A stretch of DNA of 9,652 bases from Terriglobia bacterium (GTDB taxonomy: Bacteria > Acidobacteriota > Terriglobia > UBA7540), in NCBI GenBank assembly GCA_030040455.1, contig JASHTR010000229.1:1-9652 (forward strand), written 5' to 3'. The stretch's first letter is position 1. Every line of letters starts with the position of its first letter. Below are positions 1-6,545 of the stretch, in pieces. Made by a program: the position numbers and the translations under genes. The notes under the pieces were generated by a model. That model was not told where the DNA came from, ran no database searches, and saw only the letters and a list, made by a program, of their open reading frames with translations.

Positions 1-711
1 CCGTCGGTCAACTGCGTGAAGTTCTCGGACGGGATGACGGCCGAGCTGGGCGCCCTGGTTGAGCCGTTTGGTTGTGTGCTGCATTCAAGCGAGCGCATGG
101 AGCGGGCTCTCGCCCGCTACACGTTCGGAGGGCCGGAACCGATCCGTAACGTTCTGATTTGCGGCGCCGGTCCAGCCGGCCTGCTTTTTCTGCAATATCT
201 GCGCCAGGTTAAGCGATTCGACGGTTTGATTCTGATCACCGACATCCGTCAAAAAAATCTTGAATTGGCCCTCGAATTCGGTGGAACGCCTGTGAACGCG
301 AGCCGTGAAGACTTGGTTGAAGCGGTGCGAGATCGCACTTCGGGCGAGCGCATCCATTACCTCATCGAGTCGTGTGGCAACCCGGCGATCTTCGAGCAAA
401 TTCCCGCCGTGCTTCGCAAGCAGGGAACCGTGTTGCTTTATGGCCACGGGCACAAGGGGCGGGATATAGGCCTCTTGTGCGACGTTCTTTTTATAGAACC
501 CACATTGGTGGTTGGAGTGGGTGCTTCTGGCGGCTTCGACCCGGATGGCAGATCTTCTACTTACCGGCGCTCCAGAGACCTGGTGGCCTCGGGGACAATT
601 CACACCTTGCCTTTTGTCACCCACCGTTATACGGCGCTCGACCAGATTCACCGCGCCTTCGAAGAGGACTTCCAGAGGGAGGATTATATTAAGGGCCTGC
701 TGAGGATGTAG
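1..711 (+). CDS. Zinc-type medium-chain alcohol/polyol dehydrogenase, 5'-truncated by the window
   Basis: The reading frame is open from base 1 to the TAG at 709-711, so the true start lies outside the window; the GTG at 16 is only an internal codon. About 236 residues are visible of a family that is usually near 350, so the N-terminal GroES-like part with the catalytic zinc ligands is missing. Visible parts are the domain-joining segment AELGALVEPFGCVLHSSER (residues 14-32 of the fragment), which in this family carries a conserved glutamate, and a Rossmann dinucleotide-binding motif, GAGPAG, at residues 55-60. The family oxidises alcohols, polyols or threonine with NAD(P). The fold is clear but the substrate is not. 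Neighbouring sugar-handling genes make a sugar or polyol plausible (inference). No convincing terminator follows the stop; a 6-bp stem GTTTCC/GGAAAC at 725-743 has no T tract. Confidence 0.88.
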   Translation, partial: PSVNCVKFSDGMTAELGALVEPFGCVLHSSERMERALARYTFGGPEPIRNVLICGAGPAGLLFLQYLRQVKRFDGLILITDIRQKNLELALEFGGTPVNASREDLVEAVRDRTSGERIHYLIESCGNPAIFEQIPAVLRKQGTVLLYGHGHKGRDIGLLCDVLFIEPTLVVGVGASGGFDPDGRSSTYRRSRDLVASGTIHTLPFVTHRYTALDQIHRAFEEDFQREDYIKGLLRM

Positions 712-719
712 ACAGGCAA

Positions 720-866
720 TCAGGGTTTCCAAAAGCGGGAAACTGTGCGCGATCGCTTGCGGTAGCGCACCTCGCGACAATGGGCGTCCGCGCCAAAAAG
801 CGCTGCCGAGGGTGCCGCCGGGGAAGCAGCGATCGAAGCGTGCTGTAGAAAGTCCCTGCGGTTCAT
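720..866 (-). pseudogene. Orphan Tat signal peptide: remnant 5' end of a secreted protein gene
   Basis: A 48-codon frame starts at the ATG at 866-864, which overlaps the TGA of the oxidoreductase at 865-863 (ATGA), and stops at 720. It begins MNRRDFLQHASIAA, a close match to the Tat twin-arginine consensus (RRxFL). An Ala-rich stretch ending LFGADA, a plausible signal peptidase region, follows. After that come about 20 Arg-rich residues with no recognisable domain (CREVRYRKRSRTVSRFWKP), then a stop. Only 8 bases separate it from the end of the convergent dehydrogenase, so there is no room for a mature domain. I read it as the surviving 5' end of a gene, probably once a Tat-exported partner of the oxidoreductase, cut off by deletion or rearrangement. 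A short functional exported peptide cannot be excluded. The ATGA overlap means it would be translated by coupling if the upstream gene is expressed. Confidence 0.5.
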
Positions 867-2215
867 AGATTCAAGCTTCGAAGTTCGCGGTCCCAGGGGG
901 CGCGATAAGGCCGCTCCAGCCAGGTAGAAGCTTCGGCGTCGCCGATAATCTCTTCCGTCTCCGGATTCCACTTGATCTTACGTCCGAGCCGTAGAGAAAT
1001 ATTCGCAAGGTGAGAAGCAGTCGCAACCTGATGGCCGCCTTCCACCGGGGCGATGGGCTGGCGTCGGGATTTCACGCAGTCCAGGAAGTTGCGAGCGTGG
1101 GTGGCGAGCAGATCGTTTGACCGGGCTTCCTTCATCGCTTTGGTCCAGGGGACGGGAGTGAAGTTGCGAACGTGCACCGGGCCACCCACTGGCATTCCAA
1201 TGAACTGAGGAACCTGGTTCTGCGGCGGCGCCTTGGTGTCCGCAAACACTTCGAAGCCACCACGTGTGATGAACAGGCTGCCCTTGGTACCGAAGAACTC
1301 AAGACCGTTCCCCGCGCCCCTCCCGCGGCTCGCTTCGCGGTGTGACCATAACGCCGTGAAGCCCGGGTATTCAAAGACGGCGTCCTGCGTGTCGGGCGTC
1401 TCGCCGTTGTCGTCCGTCAGGGCAAGCCGGCCTCCGCTCGAACACACCGCGCTCGGCCCGGTGATTCCCATTGCCCAGTGCATGATGTCAAGCTCGTGAT
1501 CGCCCAGGTTGGTCATCTGGCCACCCGAATAATCCCAGAACCAGCGGAAATGATAAAGCGAGCGGTGCGGATTGTAAGGCCGCTTGGGCGCAGGGCCCAG
1601 CCACATGTCGTAATTCATTCCGGGCGGCGGGAGGCAGTCGGCGGGCGAGCCGAATCCCGGCATGATGTTGCGGAAAGAAGCTGCGCGGACGGAGTGAATC
1701 TTTCCAATATAGCCATTTCGCATCAATTCCTTCGCATGTAAATAGTGGACGCCGCTCCGCTGCTGTGTTCCCACTTGGATCACGCGATGGGTGCGCTCGG
1801 CAACATTGATCATCCAGCGGCCCTCGCGCACGAAAAGCGTCATCGGCTTTTCCACGTAAACGTCCTTGCCCGCATGGCAGGCAAGAATGGTGAGAAGTGC
1901 ATGCCAATGATCGGGCGTCGAGACCACGACGGCCTGAACGTCCTTGTCGTCCAGCAAGCGCCGGAAGTCGCTATACCCTTTTGCTCGCGGTCCGCAAGCC
2001 GCCAGGCCTTGTCGCAGGCGAGGCTCGTAACAGTCGGAGAGCGCGACGATATCCACATCCGGCTGGTTCTTGAAATCGTGCACGTGCTGGTGGCCGATCA
2101 GCCCGAAGCCAATAAACCCTACCTGGACGCGGTCATTCGCCCCTGGAACGCGCTGTGAAGGTCGATCCCCCGAGGAGGGGTTGGGTGTAAATGCATTGGG
2201 TTTGGTCGTTGGCAT
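863..2215 (-). CDS. Gfo/Idh/MocA family NAD(P)-dependent oxidoreductase
   Basis: This 450-residue protein has the family architecture. An N-terminal Rossmann domain carries the nucleotide motif GFIGFGLIG at residues 33-41. The signature EKP is at 122-124, within KDVYVEKPM. The C-terminal alpha/beta domain carries GDHELDIMHW at 238-247, with the usual catalytic-region His240 and Asp243. Family members oxidise or reduce sugars, inositols and their derivatives. The relatives I recall with an RVPGANDRVQVGFIG-like stretch usually carry a Tat signal in front of it. Here that place is taken by about 20 Pro/Ser/Thr-rich residues (MPTTKPNAFTPNPSSG) with no twin arginine, so the protein is probably cytoplasmic. 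I chose the ATG at 2215. The frame runs open to 2329, but the extra 38 residues look non-coding and would cross the hairpin at 2240-2268. No strong ribosome binding site is seen, so the start is uncertain. The substrate is unknown. Confidence 0.9.
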   Translation of the reverse strand: MPTTKPNAFTPNPSSGDRPSQRVPGANDRVQVGFIGFGLIGHQHVHDFKNQPDVDIVALSDCYEPRLRQGLAACGPRAKGYSDFRRLLDDKDVQAVVVSTPDHWHALLTILACHAGKDVYVEKPMTLFVREGRWMINVAERTHRVIQVGTQQRSGVHYLHAKELMRNGYIGKIHSVRAASFRNIMPGFGSPADCLPPPGMNYDMWLGPAPKRPYNPHRSLYHFRWFWDYSGGQMTNLGDHELDIMHWAMGITGPSAVCSSGGRLALTDDNGETPDTQDAVFEYPGFTALWSHREASRGRGAGNGLEFFGTKGSLFITRGGFEVFADTKAPPQNQVPQFIGMPVGGPVHVRNFTPVPWTKAMKEARSNDLLATHARNFLDCVKSRRQPIAPVEGGHQVATASHLANISLRLGRKIKWNPETEEIIGDAEASTWLERPYRAPWDRELRSLNL

Positions 2216-2239
2216 GGGCAAAAGTATATCACTGAATCC

Positions 2240-2268
2240 GTCGTGGGTTTGTGGAAAGCCCACGGCGA
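2240..2268. promoter_or_regulatory. Hairpin in the leader of the Gfo/Idh/MocA gene
   Basis: CGTCGTGGG (2240-2248) and CCCACGGCG (2260-2268) pair over nine positions, with one G-U wobble on the plus strand, around an 11-base loop. It lies 24 bases upstream of the oxidoreductase start and about 155 bases before the symporter start. It lacks a downstream T tract on either strand, so it does not look like an intrinsic terminator. It may be a leader structure or a protein site; the function is not visible. Confidence 0.35.
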
Positions 2269-2338
2269 GAAAAAGTGCTGGCTGTGGCTGCCCCGCCCGC
2301 GCTTCCATTCGGGAAGGAACTGAGCGCATTATTTATCA

Positions 2339-2370
2339 TTGCCAACCCAGGGCAAGAAATGAGATAGAAT
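2339..2370 (+). promoter_or_regulatory. Possible operator dyad and -10-like hexamer upstream of the symporter
   Basis: TTGCC (2339-2343) and GGCAA (2351-2355) form a perfect inverted repeat with a 7-base spacer, within a longer loose dyad TCAT...ATGA. Ten bases further on is TAGAAT (2365-2370), a fair -10 match, about 55 bases before the symporter ATG. No -35 at proper spacing is clear: the TTGCCA at 2339 would be 20 bases away. The arrangement of dyad just upstream of a -10 is that of an operator or activator site, but this is inference. Confidence 0.25.
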
Positions 2371-2424
2371 ATTGCGCGATTTTGAAAGTGCGAGGGGGGG
2401 CGCCCCCGAAGAGGGTTTTGATCG

Positions 2425-3441
2425 ATGAGTGAATCATTAGGAGTGTTTCTGATATCGGTTGGCGGGTTCATGCAAGGAACGTATTTCCTTGGCCTGAAGT
2501 GGACGAAGCCCTGGAAGTGGGAAAACATCTGGCTGGCATATGCGGTATTTTCCCTCTTCATCATGCCGGTCGCGCTGGCGGTGGCGGCGGTCCCTCACCT
2601 CGGGCATCTCCTTTCGACCGCCCCCGGCAAAAACCTGGAGTTGGTATTCCTGTACGGCGCGGGGTGGGGGATCGGTTCTGTGCTTTCGGGCCTCGGGGTT
2701 GACCGCATGGGGCTGGCGATGGGCGTTGCGGTGCTGATTGGCATCACCGGAGCGCTCGGGTCGCTGATTCCGCTGGTCGTAGATACTCCTGACCTGGTCT
2801 TCAAGCCGAAGGGCCTGATGATCGTTCTTTCTGTGATTGTGCTATTAGCCGGCGTCACCCTGGTGGGCATTGCCGGGAAAAAACGCGATGCATCCCGGAC
2901 GGCATCGAACGAATCCGGGCAGAAGGGAAGCTTTATGACGGGCCTGCTGATCTGCATCTTCAGCGGGATTTTTTCCTGCATGTTGAACCTCGCCTTCAGT
3001 TTCAGCAAACCCATTGCAAACGCGGCCGTTCTGGGCGGTGCCACCGCAGGTGGCGCGCAGGATTTTGTGTGGATGGTAGCCCTCGTCGGCGGCTTTATCG
3101 CGAACGCTATCTATACCTTCTTTCTGCTAACCCGGAACCGAACCTGGAAGCTTTTTGGGATGCCGAAAAGTGGGCGCGCATGGTTGGTCGGTATATGGAT
3201 GGCCGTTCTCTGGTATGGCGGAGTCCTGCTCTACGGCCGCGGAGCGGGACTGATGGGAGAGCTAGGGACGGTGGCTGGGTGGCCCATCTTTATGGCCACA
3301 ATGATCATCTTTTCCACAATCTGGGGCTTTGTGACCGGGGAGTGGAAAGAGTCCAGCTCTCTGGCGAAGCGGCTGATGCTCGCCGGCCTCATCGTACTGA
3401 TCGTGGCTTCAGGAATTTCCGGGGTGGCAAATAAGATGTAG
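2425..3441 (+). CDS. RhaT-family sugar/proton symporter
   Basis: This 338-residue integral membrane protein belongs to the RhaT branch of the drug/metabolite transporter superfamily; E. coli RhaT has 344 residues. It has about ten hydrophobic segments, starting with SLGVFLISVGGFMQGTYF at residues 4-21. The segment GAGWGIGSVLSGLGVDRMGL near residues 78-97 resembles the RhaT region GWFWGIGGLTFGL, and the SGIFSCMLNLAFSFSKPI stretch (about 180-197) resembles the RhaT internal-repeat segment. A charged loop (KKRDASRTASNESGQKG, about 152-168) divides the two halves. RhaT itself imports L-rhamnose with a proton across the inner membrane. The exact sugar here is unknown, and the aldose dehydrogenase and sugar-acid dehydratase alongside suggest a deoxy-hexose or related sugar (inference). 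GAGGG at 2411-2415 sits 9 bases before the ATG and supports this start. The gene is divergent from the oxidoreductase and convergent with the aldo/keto reductase. Confidence 0.85.
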   Translation: MSESLGVFLISVGGFMQGTYFLGLKWTKPWKWENIWLAYAVFSLFIMPVALAVAAVPHLGHLLSTAPGKNLELVFLYGAGWGIGSVLSGLGVDRMGLAMGVAVLIGITGALGSLIPLVVDTPDLVFKPKGLMIVLSVIVLLAGVTLVGIAGKKRDASRTASNESGQKGSFMTGLLICIFSGIFSCMLNLAFSFSKPIANAAVLGGATAGGAQDFVWMVALVGGFIANAIYTFFLLTRNRTWKLFGMPKSGRAWLVGIWMAVLWYGGVLLYGRGAGLMGELGTVAGWPIFMATMIIFSTIWGFVTGEWKESSSLAKRLMLAGLIVLIVASGISGVANKM

Positions 3442-3527
3442 GGTCGCCGCTTGCTTCGCCCCTGGCGTGTTGCAGAAGACCCACACCGTCTGTCATTCCG
3501 GAACGTTTTTCAGCGCTCTGCAAGAAC

Positions 3528-4514
3528 TCACGGGGTTGGCGCCTCGTCCGGGATCAGGCCCGACTTCCTGAGGTCGGCCCAGAATTCTTTCGGGATGGGC
3601 TGATCGGCAAGGCGAAAGTTTTCCTCAAGCTCTTCAACCGACCGCGCGCCAGGAATCACTGATACGACGGCGGGGTGCGCCAGCGGAAACTGAAGCGCCG
3701 CCGCCTTCATCGCTACTCCATGCCGCGCGCACACTTCGGCAGCCTTGCTCACTTTCTGAAGAACCTCCTGGGGGGCATCCACGTAGTCAAACTTCGCGCC
3801 AGGTTTCGCTCCGCTGGCCAGAACGCCGCTGTTATATGGTCCGCCAATGATGATGCTGATCCCTTTCTGGACGCATAGAGGCAGGAGCTCCTTGAGCCCG
3901 GTGTGGTCAATGAGCGTGTAGCGGCCTGCCAGCAGGAAGCAGTCAAAATCACCTTCGCGGGCAAAGCGGGCAGGCATCTCCGCCTGATTCATGCCCGCCC
4001 CAATTGCGCGGATCACGCCTTCGCGGCGCAATCTGGCAAGGGCGGGATAGGCGCCCTTGATGGCCTGCTCATAATGACTATCCGGGTCGTGAATGTGCAA
4101 CAGGTCAATGCGGTCGAGGTTCAGCCGCTTCAGGCTCTCTTCGAAAGACTTCATGACCGCATCGTAACTGAAGTCGAAGACCGGCTTAAAAGGGAACGGG
4201 TGATCGAATTCACGCTTCTCGAGCTGGGAAGGATCGGCAGGAACCAGCAGGCGGCCCACTTTGGTGGCAAGCACATAGGACGAGCGCGGAACGCGTGCAA
4301 GCGCCTTGCCAAGATAGGTTTCGCTTTTTCCATGACCGTAAAGCGGAGCCGTATCCAGGAAATTTATTCCCAGCATAAGGGCGCGCTTAACAATGGGAAG
4401 CGCCCGCGCCTCTGGCACGTCCTCAAAGAGGCCGCCCAGGGGCGCTGTGCCCAGGCCGAGCCGCGTCACCTGCAATCCGGTTTTTCCAATTTCTGCCTTC
4501 GCAAGAGGATTCAT
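3528..4514 (-). CDS. Aldo/keto reductase, L-fucose / D-threo-aldose 1-dehydrogenase type
   Basis: This 328-residue TIM-barrel oxidoreductase has the AKR catalytic tetrad in place: Asp54 and Tyr59 in LDTAPLYGHG, Lys85 in LATKVGRLL, and His142 in LHIHDPD. The C-terminal cofactor-binding part includes GGPYNSGVLASG and SVIPGARSVEELEENFRLAD. The pattern GTAPLGGLF near the start, FDFSYDAVMKSFEESLKRL in the middle, and DFDCFLLAGRYTLID later matches the subgroup of D-threo-aldose 1-dehydrogenase, L-fucose dehydrogenase and pyridoxal 4-dehydrogenase, which oxidise aldoses to lactones with NAD(P). The start at 4514 is preceded by GGAGA (4527-4523) with 8 bases of spacing. The frame stays open to 4733, but that 73-codon extension lacks family similarity and runs through the hairpin at 4621-4643. 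Together with the symporter and the dehydratase it suggests non-phosphorylating sugar oxidation (inference). Confidence 0.88.
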   Translation of the reverse strand: MNPLAKAEIGKTGLQVTRLGLGTAPLGGLFEDVPEARALPIVKRALMLGINFLDTAPLYGHGKSETYLGKALARVPRSSYVLATKVGRLLVPADPSQLEKREFDHPFPFKPVFDFSYDAVMKSFEESLKRLNLDRIDLLHIHDPDSHYEQAIKGAYPALARLRREGVIRAIGAGMNQAEMPARFAREGDFDCFLLAGRYTLIDHTGLKELLPLCVQKGISIIIGGPYNSGVLASGAKPGAKFDYVDAPQEVLQKVSKAAEVCARHGVAMKAAALQFPLAHPAVVSVIPGARSVEELEENFRLADQPIPKEFWADLRKSGLIPDEAPTP

Positions 4515-4614
4515 CAAGGAAGTCTCCAAAAGGGCATTCGCGAAGAAGAGGCAATCTACCATGTTTGTTGAATGGAGGGCAAGAAGATCTGCGGCTTGTC
4601 CATGAGGTGCGGGG

Positions 4615-4643
4615 AAAACAGCGGACCTAAACAGCAGGTCCGC
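4615..4643 (-). terminator. Terminator-like hairpin upstream of the aldo/keto reductase
   Basis: GCGGACCT (4621-4628) and AGGTCCGC (4636-4643) are perfect 8-bp complements around a 7-base loop. Read on the minus strand, the stem is followed by TGTTTT (4620-4615), the form of an intrinsic terminator. On the plus strand no T tract follows. It lies about 107 bases upstream of the reductase start and points towards it, with no minus-strand gene visible upstream to terminate. It could be a leader attenuator or a transcription barrier; function is inferred only from shape. Confidence 0.4.
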
Positions 4644-4703
4644 GCTTACCTTACTCAAAGCCGTGAAGAAATTTGATTGCAAGCAAAATGCATCATGCCA
4701 AGG

Positions 4704-4806
4704 CGCAAAGCCGCAAAACAAGTTGAGAGTCAAAAGTCAAAGAACTTATCCTTATAGGCTTTCGACTCTCAACTTTGAACTTTCAACCTGTCTTGGCGTC
4801 TTTGCG
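4704..4806. repeat. 103-bp imperfect palindrome, likely an interspersed intergenic repeat
   Basis: The inner arms AAGTTGAGAGTC (4720-4731) and GACTCTCAACTT (4764-4775) are perfect 12-bp complements. The outer arms CGCAAAGCCGC (4704-4714) and GCGTCTTTGCG (4796-4806) match at 10 of 11 positions. The arms also contain short iterations: AAAGTCAAAG on the left, AACTTTGAACTTTCAACC on the right. It resembles the small palindromic intergenic repeats or MITE-like elements common in many bacteria; whether it recurs in this genome cannot be seen from one window. Confidence 0.5.
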
Positions 4807-4934
4807 AGAGGTTATACATTTTCCATAGCTATTGCGGCATAGCGCGATTCATCGATCCTTGGCATATTATGAAAGGAGGGCTGGAAGTTCATGCCCGGAT
4901 CGGGTTGTTCATACGAAATTAGAAAGGTGAGGTT

Positions 4935-6509
4935 ATGGAACCAAGAAATCTGGAAGATGTGGCAATTGTCATTCGCCCTAAGAAAGACAATGTAGGCGTG
5001 GCGACAGAGGATTTTCTGGAAAAGGGTACGCCACTGCGTTATCGGGAGCAAACCTTCACGCTGACGGACCGGGTGCTGCGCGGCCAGAGCTTTGCAGTTC
5101 AGAAAATTGCAAAAGGGGCGAGCTATATCAGCCTAGGCGATCCCATCGGGCTCGCCTCGCGCGACATTGAGCCGGGAGACCCGGTGACAGAAGATAACAT
5201 GGATGACCGCCTGCCCCGCCTGAGCGCACGCTACCGGGACAACCCACAGCCGACGCCGCGAGATTCCAGCCTGGCCAGTCTCACTTTTGAGGGGTACCAC
5301 CGCCCGGACGGCACGGTGGGCGCGCGCAACTACGTTGGTATTGTCACTTCAGGGATGTGTTCCTCCACGGAAGCTCACGCCATTGCGTCGCGGGCGATGC
5401 GCGAGATCTATTCGCGCGAAAAATTCCCGAATGTGGATGGCGTTGTCCCGATTTCCCAAGAGTCGGGTTGTGGCATGCCGGATGGCCGGGCGGTGGACCT
5501 GTTGAATCAACTGCTCGCCGACACGCTGCGGCATCCCAACCTGGGCTCCGCGATCTATATTGACCTTGGTTGCGGCAAGACGTGCGTGGAATGTTCCGCC
5601 CCGATCTTCCAGGAAGCTGTCCCACATTACAACCAGCGCGTTGTGAATCTGGTGATTCAGCATTCCGGAGGCAGTCGCAAGACGGTGGAGCGGGGCCTGG
5701 AGATGGTTGAAAAGCAGCTCCATTACGCAAATCAGTTTCGGCGCGAGCCGGCGCCCATTGCAGAGCTGATTGTGGGCACGAAGTGCGGAGGCTCAGACCG
5801 CTGGTCCGGCGTTACGGCCAATCCCTCCGTGGGCGTTGCGGCGGATATGTTTGTCAAGGCAGGAGCCGCAGTGTTTCTGCCGGAAATCCCCGAGCTTCAA
5901 GGATCGGCCATGATCGACCTTGCTTACCGTGCGCGCACCCGCGAAGTAGGCCGCAAGTTGATGCACGCGCTCAAACGTTACGAGAGTTATATGAAATCGT
6001 TCGGAAAGGAGTTCAGTGATTTTCGGGACAACCCGTCGCCGGGCAACAAGAAGGGCGGCCTCTACAACATCTTTTTGAAATCCGCAGGCGTCAAGGCCAA
6101 GGGCGGGACGTCCATTGTTGAAGACCTTGTTGAGTATGGGGAGTGGCTGGGCAAGCGCAAAGGCCTTTTCGTTCTCTACACGCCGGGTTACGACCAAATT
6201 TCTACTCCAGCGCTGTTCCTGAGCGGCGCGCAGGTGGCGCTTTTTACCACCGGGCGCGGCACGGGCATTGGTTGCGCTTTGGGACCCGTTGTGAAAATCG
6301 GCTCCAATACGCCACTGGCCCGCGTGAACGGCGATATCGACATCAATGCCGGGACGATTCTGGATCGCGAAGAAACCACTGCGGAGGTGGGCCGAAGGAT
6401 TTTTCAGGAAACGCTGGATGTTGCCTCCGGCAAGAAAATGACCCACGCCGAAGAGGCGGGATACCACACCGAATTCAAGATTTGGGAATCGCTCTGGCCG
6501 GCGTTGTAG
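4935..6509 (+). CDS. UxaA/GarD family sugar-acid dehydratase (altronate or galactarate dehydratase-like)
   Basis: This 524-residue protein has an N-terminal SAF domain (about residues 8-88, with IAKGASYISLGDPIG) followed by the dehydratase body. Shared family motifs are TFEGYHRPDGTVGARN at 117-132, PNVDGVV at 165-171, GTKCGGSDRWSGVTANPSVG at 281-300, NPSPGNKKGGL at 366-376 and DINAGTI at 469-475. The length and several motifs (TFEGY, NPSPGNKKGGL, INAGTI, LDVASGKK) are closer, from memory, to E. coli GarD (523 residues) than to UxaA (495). The family dehydrates altronate, galactarate and related acids to 2-keto-3-deoxy acids, in the cytoplasm, with a divalent metal; the substrate here is not settled. 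AGGTGAGG at 4925-4932 precedes the ATG by only about 2 bases; the stronger GAAAGGAGG at 4871-4879 is too distant to serve this start. Residues 213-220 show an unusual CX3CX2C. Confidence 0.88.
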   Translation: MEPRNLEDVAIVIRPKKDNVGVATEDFLEKGTPLRYREQTFTLTDRVLRGQSFAVQKIAKGASYISLGDPIGLASRDIEPGDPVTEDNMDDRLPRLSARYRDNPQPTPRDSSLASLTFEGYHRPDGTVGARNYVGIVTSGMCSSTEAHAIASRAMREIYSREKFPNVDGVVPISQESGCGMPDGRAVDLLNQLLADTLRHPNLGSAIYIDLGCGKTCVECSAPIFQEAVPHYNQRVVNLVIQHSGGSRKTVERGLEMVEKQLHYANQFRREPAPIAELIVGTKCGGSDRWSGVTANPSVGVAADMFVKAGAAVFLPEIPELQGSAMIDLAYRARTREVGRKLMHALKRYESYMKSFGKEFSDFRDNPSPGNKKGGLYNIFLKSAGVKAKGGTSIVEDLVEYGEWLGKRKGLFVLYTPGYDQISTPALFLSGAQVALFTTGRGTGIGCALGPVVKIGSNTPLARVNGDIDINAGTILDREETTAEVGRRIFQETLDVASGKKMTHAEEAGYHTEFKIWESLWPAL

Positions 6510-6545
6510 CGCCGGTGTCCCCACTGGCGATTTTCGAGCGGATCG

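Larger units (their letters stand above)
4515..4934. other. 420-bp intergenic region between divergent aldo/keto reductase and dehydratase genes
   Basis: No credible gene is seen here. From left to right it holds the GGAGA ribosome binding site of the aldo/keto reductase (4523-4527), a terminator-like hairpin facing that gene (4615-4643), a long imperfect palindrome (4704-4806), then a short AT-richer stretch. At 4871-4880 is a strong purine run, GAAAGGAGGG, about 55 bases before the dehydratase start. Regulatory signals for both flanking genes are likely here, but I could not find a well-spaced -35/-10 pair for either. Confidence 0.5.

Noticed and set aside
749..756. GCGATCGC octamer (HIP1-like)
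   Set aside because: A single palindromic octamer in a GC-rich window; no repeated occurrence supports an organised signal.
85..780. 231-codon minus-strand open frame opposite the dehydrogenase
   Set aside because: It is antisense to a clear MDR protein and has no recognisable domain. Its first part runs on from the Tat remnant region in another frame, which I considered as a frameshifted continuation, but it soon becomes pure shadow of the dehydrogenase.
2216..2329. 38-codon N-terminal extension of the Gfo/Idh/MocA gene
   Set aside because: The extension has no signal peptide or family similarity and crosses the 2240-2268 hairpin; the ATG at 2215 is a better start.
3442..3527. Possible terminator between the convergent symporter and aldo/keto reductase
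   Set aside because: The TTGCAGA/TCTGCAA pair at 3470-3476 and 3517-3523 is 40 bases apart, and the T5 run at 3506 follows only a loopless TTCCGGAA palindrome; neither makes a credible intrinsic terminator.
4515..4733. 73-codon N-terminal extension of the aldo/keto reductase
   Set aside because: The extension contains the terminator-like hairpin and half of the palindrome, while ATG 4514 has GGAGA at ideal spacing and matches the family length.
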